Shown piece after piece: positions 25,076 to 35,217 of a stretch of 42,884 nucleotides of DNA. The stretch covers positions 1 through 42,884 of the forward strand of contig JANQFL010000092.1 of the NCBI GenBank assembly GCA_028277845.1. Direction: 5' to 3'. Both the position numbers and the translations under genes were made by a program. Each line of letters starts with the position of its first letter. The first letter of the stretch is position 1. Source of the stretch: Sneathiellales bacterium (GTDB lineage: Bacteria; Pseudomonadota; Alphaproteobacteria; JANQFL01). The notes beneath the pieces are model-generated. The model worked only from the letters and a program-made list of their open reading frames with translations, ran no database searches and was not told the origin of the DNA.

Positions 25076-26905
25076 CTACGAAAGGACCGACCTGAGCTTT
25101 TCGGCGAGTTCGGCCTTACTGAAGGGTTTGGTGACCATCGGAACGGTGTTCAGATCCTTGTCGTCGGTTTCATGGTCAAGGACGTCGTCCGCATAGCCCG
25201 ATGTGAAAAGGATTTTTGTCTCGGGAGACAGGGTCCGCGCCCGACGGGCGATGTCGGCGCCGCTCAAGCCGCCGGCAAGAACCATATCGGTAAACAACAG
25301 ATTGGGTGCCGGCGTCCGTTCGAGCAGCGCGAGGGCCTGGTGTCCATCCGAGGCCTCGATGGTCTCATAGCCAAGATCGGATAGCATGGTCACCGTCATC
25401 GCGCGCACATCGGGATCGTCCTCCACCACCAGGACACGCTCGCCCCGGGACAGGGGCGGACCCGAATTTTCGGCGTCGGTCTTTCCGTCTGCCGACATGT
25501 CCGGCATGCCGTCGAAGCAGCGGGGCAGATACATGGTGACGGTGGTGCCTTCACCTTCGCTGCTGTCGATGGTCACGAATCCGCCGGACTGGATGATGAA
25601 GCCGTGCACCATGCTGAGTCCCAGTCCCGACCCTTCGCCGACGGCCTTGGTCGTGAAAAAGGGATCAAACGCCTGTTCACGCACCTCGGCGGGCATACCG
25701 ACGCCCGTGTCAGTGACGGCCATCAGGACATAGTCGCCCGGAGGCACGTCATGTTCGGAAGCCACGGCGTCGGACACCACGGTATTGGATGTCGTGATAT
25801 TCAACTGTCCACCGTTCGGCATCGCGTTGCGGGCATTGATCGCCAGATTGAGCAGGGCATTTTCCATCTGTCCGGCGTCGGCGGAACAAAGCCACAGCGC
25901 ATTCCCGTCCGAAAGCGAAATCTCAATGGTCTCGCCCAAGGTGCGGCGCAATATGTCGATCATGCCTTCGGCCAGCTTGTCGAGGGAGATCACCTCCGGC
26001 GCCAGAGCCTGCTTGCGCGAAAATGCCAGCAGACGCTGGGTGAGGTCGGCGCCGCGCCGCGCCGCCCGAGTGGCTGTCGCCGCCATGCGCGCGATGTCCT
26101 TGTCGTCGGTCCGTTCGGCTACGAGTTCCAAATTGCCTTCGATGACCGTCAGCAGGTTGTTGAAATCGTGCGCGACGCCGCCGGTCAATTGACCGACCGA
26201 TTCCATTTTCTGGGCCTGACGCAGTTTGGCTTCCTGCTCGTGATGCTCCGTCAGGTCGACATAGATAAGGAAATAGCCGGGTACGGTGCCGTCTTCGTCG
26301 AAATGGGGGACGCGGGTGGCGCGGAAATAACGGGTGCTGCCGTCGCGCATGGGCATTGCGCCCTCATTTGACGTGATCTTGCCGGCCAATGCTGCCAATG
26401 CATATTCGCGATGCACTTCGAAACCCCTGCGGCCGAAAGCCTGATCGAGGGTCTTACCGACGATCGCCTCGGGGGTCAGACCGGCGTATTCGGCGTAGTG
26501 CTGATTGGCGAAGCGTACGGTAAAGCTGCTGTCGATATAGGCGACCAGGGCGGGGATATTGTCGGTGATCAGGCGCAACTGGGACTCGCGGGCACGCAGG
26601 GCGTCCTCGATTTTCTGCCGAACCGCAATTTCGTTTTGCATGCGGTCGGTGATATCCCGTTGGGCTTCGAGATGCCGAACAAGATTGTGCCGGTTACGGA
26701 TGACGAGAAAGGAGATGATCAGACCGCCGAACGCACCGATGGTGATACCGGGAATCAAATTACCGACGACCACGTTGGCGTAGCCGACGGCCTGGCCGAT
26801 GACATTGTAGGCGATGACACTGAACAGCAGGCCGCCGAGCACGAAGTAAAGGCCGCACCAGGCATACCGTTTCACGAAGGCCGTAATGTTCTGGTCGCCG
26901 CGCAT
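25076..26905 (-). CDS. Membrane hybrid histidine kinase (PAS-HisKA-HATPase-REC)
   Basis: The 609-residue protein has two N-terminal membrane helices (about 17-70). A PAS domain (~108-222) follows, then a HisKA dimerisation domain with His246 in GGVAHDFNNLL. The ATPase has the N box NLAINARNAMPNGG and G boxes DTGVGMP and GSGLGLS. The C-terminal receiver has acidic pair Glu495-Asp496-Asp497, phospho-acceptor Asp540 (LLFTDMVLAGG) and Lys593. There is almost no periplasmic loop, so the signal is probably sensed by the membrane part or PAS. No response regulator or HPt gene is next to it. The kinase core is closely similar to that at 31073. Confidence 0.93.
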   Translation of the reverse strand: MRGDQNITAFVKRYAWCGLYFVLGGLLFSVIAYNVIGQAVGYANVVVGNLIPGITIGAFGGLIISFLVIRNRHNLVRHLEAQRDITDRMQNEIAVRQKIEDALRARESQLRLITDNIPALVAYIDSSFTVRFANQHYAEYAGLTPEAIVGKTLDQAFGRRGFEVHREYALAALAGKITSNEGAMPMRDGSTRYFRATRVPHFDEDGTVPGYFLIYVDLTEHHEQEAKLRQAQKMESVGQLTGGVAHDFNNLLTVIEGNLELVAERTDDKDIARMAATATRAARRGADLTQRLLAFSRKQALAPEVISLDKLAEGMIDILRRTLGETIEISLSDGNALWLCSADAGQMENALLNLAINARNAMPNGGQLNITTSNTVVSDAVASEHDVPPGDYVLMAVTDTGVGMPAEVREQAFDPFFTTKAVGEGSGLGLSMVHGFIIQSGGFVTIDSSEGEGTTVTMYLPRCFDGMPDMSADGKTDAENSGPPLSRGERVLVVEDDPDVRAMTVTMLSDLGYETIEASDGHQALALLERTPAPNLLFTDMVLAGGLSGADIARRARTLSPETKILFTSGYADDVLDHETDDKDLNTVPMVTKPFSKAELAEKLRSVLS

Positions 26906-27057
26906 GTTACTCCGAGCACAGGGCCATCAGGTATTACTGCTGGCCGCACATTGTGTCACGTTCCGCAACGAATTGTCTGAAAAACACTTTAACGACACGT
27001 TGATGAAATTGCGTTAACCAGTTGAAATTGAGAAGTATTTTCAGATTCTCTGTAAGC

Positions 27058-28059
27058 CTAATCCCCCAGTGTGAACAACGCAATGGGTTTCGAAATCCCT
27101 TTGACCGTTTCTTCACCGACCCGGGTAAGGGGCACCGCACCCGCCTTCAACGCGTCGGCCAATACGCCGGAAATGATGACCGGCAGATTATGATCCTTGG
27201 CCTTTTGCTCCATGCGGGCGGCGATATTGATGTTGTCGCCGTTGTATTCGATTGCCCGGCGTAAGTCGCCCTGTTCGCTGACGATGACGTCGCCGCCATG
27301 CACGCCGGCACGAAACGCGGGACGGCGCCCGAATTCCTTCTCGTAGGCCGGGCCGCGCTCATCCAAGGACTTCTGCGCGGCGCGCAGGGCACGGATGACA
27401 TTGGCGTTGGCCAAGGCTTCGTTCCATTCCCAAGTGGCGATAACCCCATCTCCCATGTATTTGTAGACATCGCCCCGGTGATCGGTGACCGGCTTGGAAA
27501 TGTCGAACAGGAAGCGGCTGATGAACTCACGCGCCCGTTGCGCGCCCAGTTCCTCGGTGATGCTGGTCGAGTCCTTCAGGTCAATGAACAGAAAGACCCG
27601 TTTCTCGAACACGGGCCGGTGATATCGCCCGATCAGCAGGGACCACAGATTACGGGCGCCAAGGAAACTGACCACCCGCAGTATCAGCACGGTGACCACC
27701 GTAATGGCGAACACCGCCGGCATGGATTTTGGTATGCGGGCGTAGATTTCGGCAGCCTGCTCGGGCGGCGCCACCAACCAGGCTACCAGGGCGATGCCGA
27801 TGACATAGACCACCAGGATGACGACACCATACAGCAGCGTGTGTATTAGGGGGGGCAGGGAGCGAAAGCGCCCGCCGGTATTGCTTTGGACGAAAAACAC
27901 CTCGAACGTACCGATACTGAGGCCGATATAGGCGGCGACGAACAGTGCGTTTACCGTGGGCGCGCCGATGGCCCGTCCGACGAACAGCCCAGCAGCGACG
28001 AAACAAGCGGTGCCGATCAACACGCTGATGCACTTGCGAACGAAGGTGTTGTTGATCAT
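27058..28059 (-). CDS. Membrane class III adenylate cyclase
   Basis: The 333-residue protein has about four membrane helices in the first 135 residues and a C-terminal class III cyclase domain. Both metal aspartates are present (Asp160 in VFLFIDLKDST and Asp204 in YKYMGDG), as is the transition-state pair in NINIAARME. Lys200 before MGDG and an acidic residue (Glu271) in the second purine position point to ATP rather than GTP. It starts 43 bases after the permease gene stop on the same strand, so read-through is possible. A cyclic-nucleotide-like domain protein lies at 38353. Confidence 0.88.
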   Translation of the reverse strand: MINNTFVRKCISVLIGTACFVAAGLFVGRAIGAPTVNALFVAAYIGLSIGTFEVFFVQSNTGGRFRSLPPLIHTLLYGVVILVVYVIGIALVAWLVAPPEQAAEIYARIPKSMPAVFAITVVTVLILRVVSFLGARNLWSLLIGRYHRPVFEKRVFLFIDLKDSTSITEELGAQRAREFISRFLFDISKPVTDHRGDVYKYMGDGVIATWEWNEALANANVIRALRAAQKSLDERGPAYEKEFGRRPAFRAGVHGGDVIVSEQGDLRRAIEYNGDNINIAARMEQKAKDHNLPVIISGVLADALKAGAVPLTRVGEETVKGISKPIALFTLGD

Positions 28060-28102
28060 GGGTCGAACTGTAGCGGGCGGTGCGGCAACATCAACCGCTT
28101 AG

Positions 28103-28948
28103 TCACTTCACCTGTCCCATGGACAGCCCCCGTGCGATGTGTTTGCGTACGAAATAGATCATCAGGATGCCGGGGATGAGGGTCAGCACGCTGGCCGCCG
28201 ACAGCAGGCCGAAATTGATGCCGCCGACCAGGCCGCCGGCCCGGCCCATGACCGGACCGATGGGCTTGGCGGTGATGGTGGTCAGCGCATTGGCGAACAG
28301 CAGTTCGATCCACGAGAACATGAAACAGAAAAACGCCGTGACACCGATACCGGGGGCGATCTGCGGTATCAGGATCTTGAAAAAGAACCGGGGCAGGGAA
28401 TAACCGTCTACACGCGCCGCCTCGTCCATCTGGCGCGGGACCGAGGAGATGAATCCCTCCAGGATCCACACCGCGATCGGTACGGTGAACAGGCAATGGG
28501 CCAGGGCGACGGCGATGTGGGTGTCGATCAGTTGCAGTTCCGAGAACACCTGGACGTAAGGCACCAGCATGACGGCGGGCGGCATCATGCGACTGGCCAG
28601 GAACCAGAAAAACATGTGCTTGTCGCCGATGAAGCGGTAGCGCGAGAAGGCATATGCGGCGGGCAGGGCGACGGTGATCGAAATGGCGACGTTCATGACC
28701 ACGTAGATCGAGGCATGCAGGTACGCCATATACCAACTCGGATCGGTGAAAATGACCATGTAGTTGGATAGGGTGAATGTGTCGGGCAACAGGGTCGCGC
28801 GGGTCAGGATTTCACGTCCCGGCTTGAAGCTCATATTGACCATCCAGTAGATGGGCAGCATGAGCAGGAATACGTAGATCGCCGGCGCCCAGGACCACGT
28901 ACTTTTGCGCCTTGTGCCACGCCGCGTCGATGCCTGTCGGACCGCCAT
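28103..28948 (-). CDS. glpQ: ABC transporter permease, GlpQ-like (MalG family)
   Basis: This 281-residue inner-membrane permease has six helices and the EAA loop DEAARVDGYSLPRFFFKILIP that docks with the ATPase. Segments such as MLVPYVQVFSELQLIDTHIAVALAH and FSWIELLFANALTTITAKPIGP resemble, from memory, GlpQ of the alphaproteobacterial glycerol ABC system. It is paired with a GlpP-like partner 7 bases upstream. No substrate-binding protein or ATPase gene is in the window, so the pair depends on components encoded elsewhere or outside. Confidence 0.85.
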   Translation of the reverse strand: MAVRQASTRRGTRRKSTWSWAPAIYVFLLMLPIYWMVNMSFKPGREILTRATLLPDTFTLSNYMVIFTDPSWYMAYLHASIYVVMNVAISITVALPAAYAFSRYRFIGDKHMFFWFLASRMMPPAVMLVPYVQVFSELQLIDTHIAVALAHCLFTVPIAVWILEGFISSVPRQMDEAARVDGYSLPRFFFKILIPQIAPGIGVTAFFCFMFSWIELLFANALTTITAKPIGPVMGRAGGLVGGINFGLLSAASVLTLIPGILMIYFVRKHIARGLSMGQVK

Positions 28949-28955
28949 GGCTTGG

Positions 28956-29819
<864 letters not shown>

Positions 29820-29939
29820 GGGCCCGACCGGGATCGGAAGGCAAGATATGCGCTCTTTCGGTCTATGGAACGATTACACTCAGGCAGCCAAGTGTGCCGT
29901 AATATGAAAGAAAGTGAAGCCGAAAATTGCGAATTTCGA

Positions 29940-29971
29940 AATTAAATGAAATTTACCCGGATATGTCCGGG
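29940..29971 (-). terminator. Terminator after the truncated hydrolase
   Basis: On the minus strand CCCGGA-4 bases-TCCGGG (29956-29971) is followed by TAAATTTCATTTAATTT. It begins 4 bases past the stop of the hydrolase fragment, so the fragment's transcript probably ends here before the permease operon. Confidence 0.7.
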
Positions 29972-29975
29972 GCCG

Positions 29976-30449
29976 TCACTCCGCCAGGAACGCCTCCACT
30001 TCTTCCAGGAACCGGGGCCACGCGGGTTCGTCTTCCAGGAACAGATGGTTCTGACCGTCCAGCGGCACGAAACGGGCTTCGGGGATCATGGACGCCATGC
30101 GCCGGCCTTCCTCGAAGTCGACGATGCCGTCGTCCCGGCAGTGCAGGACCAGCGTGGGCACGGTGATCCGGCCGAGAAGACCGGTGACGTCGGTGTTGGC
30201 GCTGACCTGGCGCAGGCGCACGGCGTTTTCCATCAAAAACACCGGCGTCCTCTCTCCCGGTGCAACAAGGGTACGGTGACGGCCGATGGCGCCGTCGTCA
30301 TATGCGAACGTGAACGTGTCCTCGATCACGGTACCGGCGTGACCATCACTACACCAGGCGTCGCCGTCGTAATCGGACGTGAATTCGACCAGGCGCATCG
30401 GTTGGCCGCCTTGCACGGCGCGCTTGAGGCGTAATCCGGGTGCCGGCAC
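29976..30449 (-). pseudogene. Truncated or chimeric alpha/beta hydrolase
   Basis: The frame runs from a GTG at 30449; an internal ATG lies at 30398. The last ~80 residues are a clear C-terminal third of an alpha/beta hydrolase: ITVPTLVLHCRDDGIVDFEEG carries the acid and LDGQNHLFLEDEPAWPRFLEEVEAFL carries the catalytic histidine. The nucleophile elbow (GxSxG) and the first half of the fold are missing. Instead about 70 unrelated residues (VEFTSDYDGDAWCSDGHAGTVIEDTF...) precede it. This looks like a deletion remnant or fusion that cannot be catalytically complete. The relatives I recall are the solo hydrolases often joined to LuxR or cyclase regulators. Confidence 0.55.
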
Positions 30450-30506
30450 TTTTCAGGGCATGTCTTCGAAGTGGATTCTAACGTGACTCATGGTTGCAGG
30501 TGGCGA

Positions 30507-30794
30507 CTATGAATTGTCGACAATGACCGGCGTTTCCAAATACGTGACTTTGAGTTCCGACCCATATTTGCCCGCGATCATGGCTTTCCACTCGTCGGTG
30601 TAGACGGCGTTGGCGGCTTCCCGGCTTTCCCATAGATAAACGCCGCCTCCAGACGGTGCGTCGTCGTAGAGGTAATATTTGCGTATCAAACCGGGTACGT
30701 TCTCGTAATTGGGGGCGGATGCCTTGAATGCCGCCGTGGCATCCTCGAGCGTGGTTCCTGGAGGCAGGGGAAAACGGACGATGGCGGTGATCAT
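30507..30794 (-). CDS. YdhR-like monooxygenase-fold protein
   Basis: From the ATG at 30794 this 95-residue protein is a single dimeric alpha+beta barrel domain. MITAIVRFPLPPGTTLEDATAAF, VPGLIRKYYLYDD and GGGVYLWESREAANAVYTDEW match the YdhR/ABM-like family. Longer in-frame starts up to 31178 lack family sequence. The function is not established; YdhR is a presumed monooxygenase or binding protein. It is divergent from the hybrid kinase at 31073 and followed by the hydrolase remnant. Confidence 0.8.
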   Translation of the reverse strand: MITAIVRFPLPPGTTLEDATAAFKASAPNYENVPGLIRKYYLYDDAPSGGGVYLWESREAANAVYTDEWKAMIAGKYGSELKVTYLETPVIVDNS

Positions 30795-30874
30795 GACGTC
30801 TCCATGGGTGAGATTTTCCTTACGGTCGCGAATTCGGTTTTCACCTAAACCAGATCTTGCCGGATTACGGTAGA

Positions 30875-30895
30875 ATTTCATGTCTTGCTTGAAAT
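30875..30895. promoter_or_regulatory. Inverted repeat upstream of the YdhR-like gene
   Basis: ATTTCA-9 bases-TGAAAT lies 81 bases upstream of the YdhR-like start and about 180 bases upstream of the divergent kinase at 31073. The 278-base interval is AT-richer than the flanks and otherwise shows no gene. Its role as an operator is only inferred from position. Confidence 0.3.
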
Positions 30896-31072
30896 CAAAG
30901 CGGGAGTGTCTTGATTTCGATACAACAAATGAGGCCTGAATCCGGAACTGCGACAAATTCGGACGATCGATAGGAAAGCTTAACCGAATACCGACAATAT
31001 TGGCTGGTTTCCTAAAAGGTAACTCTGTTTCCGGGGGGTGGGGGCGGTCGATCTCCGGAACAAGGCTTTGCG

Positions 31073-33550
31073 ATGTCCGTAGCAGCAGCTGAACAGCAAG
31101 AGAACCAAGATCAGACGGCGCCCGTAGATGGTGGAACGCCGCGTTCCTCCGGACCCTGGTCGACGGCAGGTTTGGCACGCCGCGCCATTGTTATTCCGGC
31201 GTTGGTCACCGTCGTCCTCATGGCACTGGTGGTCATGGGCTGGAACGGTGTACAGCATGAGCGTGAGCACCACTTGTCCGAAGAAACCGGCCGCGCCGCA
31301 GATCTCGCAGCGGCGCGCCTGGAATCGCACATCACCGCCCGGCTGACGATTGGCCGTAATCTCCGCCTGAACTGGGACCATGGCAACATTACCGGATTTA
31401 ACGATTTCCGCCTTCAGGCGCAATCGGCGCACGAACTATTCGGCGACTTTCAAGCGATCAACTGGATCGACCCTTCGGGAGTCATTCGTTGGGTGACGCC
31501 CCTCGCAGGCAATGAAGCGGCACAGGGGCTGAATATCCGCAAGTTGAAGGTGCCGTCCGTGGTCATGGCCGAGGCAGAGAAGACGGGAAAACCTCAGGTC
31601 ACGCCACCCATAAAGCTGGCCCAGGGTGGCGACGGATTTGTCGCCTACATACCGTTGCGCCGAAATGACCTCCCGGACGGATTTCTCAATATCGTGTTCC
31701 GAACCGCCCCGCTCATTGCCGCGGCCTTGCCCGGAGGTGTAGGTGACCGTTACCGGCTGGAGATTTCCGATGCCGGTAAACGGGTGTATCAGTCCCGGTC
31801 GGCGGCTGCGCGTTCGACGGATCAACATACGCAGCCGGCCCGTCGACAGATCGGTGTCGGTAACCGGAATTGGCTGTTGTCCATGTGGCCGACGGCAGCC
31901 GCGCTGTCGGCCGCTTCATCCGTGTACGACGAACTGGTCCTGGGTGCCGGTGTGATCATGGCGTTGGTTGCCGGGTTTCTCATCCATCTCATCCTGGTCC
32001 GGCAGATGTCCCTGAAGGACAGCGAGCAGCGGTTCAGGGATTTTGCGGAATCGACATCCGACTGGTTCTGGGAGACGGATGAAGCCGGCTGCATTGTCGG
32101 CGAGTATGACAGTGACAGAGCCCAAACAGCGGGATTGACTTATCTGGAAGTCAAGGGCAAGACACGGCAGGAAATAGCCGGCGATCTCATGTCGGAATCA
32201 GACTGGCAACCGTATCGTGACGCTCTCGTCGAGCACCAGGACATCAAAAACTTCGAATACCGTTATCGGGGCCGGGACGGGACAATCCGCCATGCGCTCA
32301 TCGACGGCAAGCCCAGGTTTGACGCCGACGGTAATTACCGTGGCCACCGCGGAACCGCCTCCAACATCACCGAGCAAAAGGCCCTGGAGCAACAGCTGCA
32401 GCGGGCGCAGCGTATGGAGGCGGTCGGCCAGTTGACCGGCGGCGTCGCACACGACTTCAACAACCTGATGGCCATCATGATCGGCAATGCCGAATTGCTG
32501 GAGGAACGGGTCGGCCATGATCTGGAGGCTCTCCAGCATGTCGGATCGATCATTCGCGCGGTTGACAGAGGTTCCGCTTTGACCAGCCGCTTGTTGGCCT
32601 TTTCCCGTCAGCAAGCGCTGTCGCCGGAGGATGCCGATATTGGCGATCTTATCGATGGCGTGCACGACTTACTGGAACGCACATTGGGTGAAACGGTGGA
32701 TCTGCGCATCCTGCCGGCACCGGATTTGTGGCCGGCCACCATCGATCCGCATCAATTCGAAAACTCGTTGATCAATCTGGCGATCAATGCACGTGACGCC
32801 ATGCCGGCCGGCGGCACCCTGAGCATCGAGACCGCCAATGTCACCCTGGATGAAACTTTTGCCGCGCAGCACGACGAAGTGATACCGGGTGACTATGTAC
32901 GCATCGCCGTGTCCGATACCGGCGAGGGCATGACACCCGAAGTGCAGTCCAAGGTATTCGAACCGTTCTTTACGACGAAGGAAGTGGGTAAGGGCAGTGG
33001 TCTGGGCTTGAGTATGGTCTATGGCTTCGCCAAACAATCCGGAGGTCATGTTACCATCTACAGCGAAGCTGGACACGGCACGACCATCTGCCTGTTCCTG
33101 CCGCGGGCGATCGGGGCAATCGTGGACAAAGCGGTACCGGTGACCGTAGGCACGTCACACAGGCCGCACGGTTCCGAGCGAATCCTTGTGGTCGAAGACG
33201 ATGACGGCGTGCGGGAAATTCCGGCCAACATTCTTCGGGCCATGGGCTACGATGTTGTCGAAGCACAAGACGGCGCGGACGCCATCAAAGTGCTGGATAA
33301 CGCTGCAGAGCCTATCGATTTGCTGTTCACCGACGTCGTTCTGCCGGGCGGCATGAACGGCATGGACATCGCGGCGCAGGCGGAAATACTGCAACCCGGT
33401 ATCAAGGTGCTTTACACCAGCGGCTATACCGAGAATGTGGTCGTGAATCTCGGCCGGCTCGACTCCGGCGTCGCCATTGTCAACAAGCCCTATCGAAGGG
33501 CGGACTTGCTGACCAAGGTCAGGATCGTCCTGGACAGCGACGGTCAATAG
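31073..33550 (+). CDS. CHASE-type hybrid histidine kinase (PAS-HisKA-HATPase-REC)
   Basis: The 825-residue protein has a membrane helix at ~38-58. A periplasmic CHASE-like sensor (~65-270, with NLRLNWDHGNIT, INWIDPSGVIRWVTPLAGN and QGLNIRK) follows, then a second helix at ~285-308. A PAS domain (~318-435) precedes HisKA with His460 in GGVAHDFNNLM. The ATPase domain has N box NLAINARDAMPAGG. The C-terminal receiver has phospho-acceptor Asp754 (LLFTDVVLPGG) and Lys805. CHASE domains sense small extracellular ligands. Its core and receiver are close to those of the kinase at 25076, as if duplicated, but the sensors differ. Confidence 0.93.
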   Translation: MSVAAAEQQENQDQTAPVDGGTPRSSGPWSTAGLARRAIVIPALVTVVLMALVVMGWNGVQHEREHHLSEETGRAADLAAARLESHITARLTIGRNLRLNWDHGNITGFNDFRLQAQSAHELFGDFQAINWIDPSGVIRWVTPLAGNEAAQGLNIRKLKVPSVVMAEAEKTGKPQVTPPIKLAQGGDGFVAYIPLRRNDLPDGFLNIVFRTAPLIAAALPGGVGDRYRLEISDAGKRVYQSRSAAARSTDQHTQPARRQIGVGNRNWLLSMWPTAAALSAASSVYDELVLGAGVIMALVAGFLIHLILVRQMSLKDSEQRFRDFAESTSDWFWETDEAGCIVGEYDSDRAQTAGLTYLEVKGKTRQEIAGDLMSESDWQPYRDALVEHQDIKNFEYRYRGRDGTIRHALIDGKPRFDADGNYRGHRGTASNITEQKALEQQLQRAQRMEAVGQLTGGVAHDFNNLMAIMIGNAELLEERVGHDLEALQHVGSIIRAVDRGSALTSRLLAFSRQQALSPEDADIGDLIDGVHDLLERTLGETVDLRILPAPDLWPATIDPHQFENSLINLAINARDAMPAGGTLSIETANVTLDETFAAQHDEVIPGDYVRIAVSDTGEGMTPEVQSKVFEPFFTTKEVGKGSGLGLSMVYGFAKQSGGHVTIYSEAGHGTTICLFLPRAIGAIVDKAVPVTVGTSHRPHGSERILVVEDDDGVREIPANILRAMGYDVVEAQDGADAIKVLDNAAEPIDLLFTDVVLPGGMNGMDIAAQAEILQPGIKVLYTSGYTENVVVNLGRLDSGVAIVNKPYRRADLLTKVRIVLDSDGQ

Positions 33551-33602
33551 AATTCATTCACCGCTTAATGTCGTTCTCTGCCGATTGTAATGACGTCTCA
33601 AA

Positions 33603-33617
33603 TTGCCGGCACGGCAA
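33603..33617. other. Hairpin between convergent genes
   Basis: TTGCCG-GCA-CGGCAA forms a perfect 6-pair stem with a three-base loop. It lies 53 bases after the kinase stop, in the 133-base gap to the convergent RDD gene. It could help end transcription from either side, but no T run follows. Confidence 0.4.
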
Positions 33618-33683
33618 CAGTGCGGCAGGGGATCATTCGTATATAGACAGGGTGTTCCGTTCTCTGGTCATCGCGAACTCGGT

Positions 33684-34193
33684 TTATGTGTTGCGGGCTG
33701 CGGGCGAGCGCTTCAAAACGAGCGTTCCAAGTATTTGATCATGCAGGCCCTGTTTCCTGGGCGACCACAATACGAACAGGCACGACGCCACCGACGTCGC
33801 GAATGCGCCGAAGATGAAGGCACGGGTAATCTCGGTTTGCAGTACGTTCTCCAGGGCGATGTGAACGCCCTGCACCACGTTCAGAATGTACATCGGCCAA
33901 CCCCGATAGACGGCGGTCTCGAAGGACAGCGGTTTGCCCTGCATGTCGGCCACGTAGATGCGCATGGCGAGTTTGCCGATGGTCGCCTGGTAACGGCCGC
34001 ATTCCATGCCGCCCTTGTAGACCGCCCAAAAAACGGCGACGACAACGACCGTCAGAGAATTGAACCGGTACCCGGTGCCTCCTGAAGCCAGGTAACCGGG
34101 CTCCAAAACGATGATCAGGATGAAGACCGGGAGCAACAGAACCACGGAATCGATAATGGCTGCCAAGACCCGGGCCAGAAAACTCGCATACAT
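33684..34193 (-). CDS. RDD-family membrane protein
   Basis: With the ATG at 34193 the protein is 169 residues; a GTG at 34205 is an alternative start. It has the family's Arg-Asp-Asp region at the first helix (FLARVLAAIIDSVVLLL), several hydrophobic helices and the block GRYQATIGKLAMRIYVADMQGKPLSFETAVYRGW. The C-terminus QGLHDQILGTLVLKR is also typical. RDD proteins are small inner-membrane proteins of largely unknown role. It is not clearly in an operon with the hydrolase gene upstream. Confidence 0.85.
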   Translation of the reverse strand: MYASFLARVLAAIIDSVVLLLPVFILIIVLEPGYLASGGTGYRFNSLTVVVVAVFWAVYKGGMECGRYQATIGKLAMRIYVADMQGKPLSFETAVYRGWPMYILNVVQGVHIALENVLQTEITRAFIFGAFATSVASCLFVLWSPRKQGLHDQILGTLVLKRSPAARNT

Positions 34194-34285
34194 TGGTCCG
34201 CTCACGGCACCGCCATTGGGTTGGGAAATACAAGGTGTCAATCTATCGCGCGGACCGGTATCCGATCAATGGTCTGTCCCGGCGG

Positions 34286-35215
34286 TCATTCGAATTCCAT
34301 TTCAGCAAAGACGGCCTGCGCATTTCGGCGCGAGAGCTGTTCGAACACGGCAAGATGTTTGAAGGCCGATTGGTCGATCCCGACGGAGTCCATCATGCCG
34401 CCGCCGTTTTCGATCAGCGTGCCGATTTCCTTGCGCAGATGAACCAAGTAGTCGCGGGTTTCGGCCCGCGCCTTGTGCAAGGATGCCGGCCTGCCATGAC
34501 CGGGAACGACGGTGTCGGGACGAACCGCTTCCATGGCGGCAAAGGCGTCCAACCAGGATTTGCTGTCGGATGCGTCGGATACGCCCAGCATGCGATCCAT
34601 GTAGACGATATCGCCGGAAAACACGACGCCGTCATCCGGCAGCCAAACGAATGTGTCGCCCGGCGTATGTGCCTGGCCGGGGTGGACCAAGATAATGCGC
34701 GTACCGCCGAGCGTCAGCGTCTGTTTGCCGCTGAAAATTTTGTCGGCATGGCGTAATTCGGTCCCCGCAAGCTTGTCCTCGCCAATTAGCGCGGTCATGA
34801 CCTGCCACTGAAAGTCCGCGCGATCCTTTTGGTCCTCGACGGCGGCTTGGGAGGCGATAATGGTGGCTCCTTTAACCGCGAAATACCCGTTGCCGAACCA
34901 ACGGTGGTCCTGTCCGCCGGTATTGACCACGAACTTGACCGGCTGGTCCGTCAAATTCGCGATGGCTGTCTCGATTTCAGCTGCGCCCCTGGCGCTGCCG
35001 CCCGGGTCTACAAGGACGACGCCGTCGCTGGTGATGATCACGCCGAACGTGGCGTTGTTGCCCAGGTTTTCCGGTGAGCGCTGTTCCAGCGGGCCGACCA
35101 GCGCGTAGATTCCGTCCGTGACCTTGACGGTTTCGAGGGCGCAAGCGGCTGCGTTGGCATATACGAGAAAGCCGCCCAGGCTCAATACGCCAAGAAACTT
35201 CGCGATACTCGTCAC
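34286..35215 (-). CDS. Secreted metallo-beta-lactamase fold protein with altered HxHxDH motif
   Basis: The 309-residue precursor starts at a GTG 2 bases after the hydratase stop and has a signal peptide (KFLGVLSLGGFLVYANAAACA). The metallo-beta-lactamase fold is clear (ATFGVIITSDGVVLVDPGG, VFSGDIVYMDRMLG, PGHGRP). The metal motif is TGGQDH (residues 99-104): the two leading histidines of HxHxDH are Gly100 and Gln102, while Asp103 and His104 remain. His183, Asp202 and His240 are kept. Site 1 would lose two ligands, so it may be mononuclear with altered chemistry, or non-enzymatic. I recall related sequences with the same variant, but cannot verify this here. Confidence 0.85.
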   Translation of the reverse strand: MTSIAKFLGVLSLGGFLVYANAAACALETVKVTDGIYALVGPLEQRSPENLGNNATFGVIITSDGVVLVDPGGSARGAAEIETAIANLTDQPVKFVVNTGGQDHRWFGNGYFAVKGATIIASQAAVEDQKDRADFQWQVMTALIGEDKLAGTELRHADKIFSGKQTLTLGGTRIILVHPGQAHTPGDTFVWLPDDGVVFSGDIVYMDRMLGVSDASDSKSWLDAFAAMEAVRPDTVVPGHGRPASLHKARAETRDYLVHLRKEIGTLIENGGGMMDSVGIDQSAFKHLAVFEQLSRRNAQAVFAEMEFE

Positions 35216-35217
35216 CG

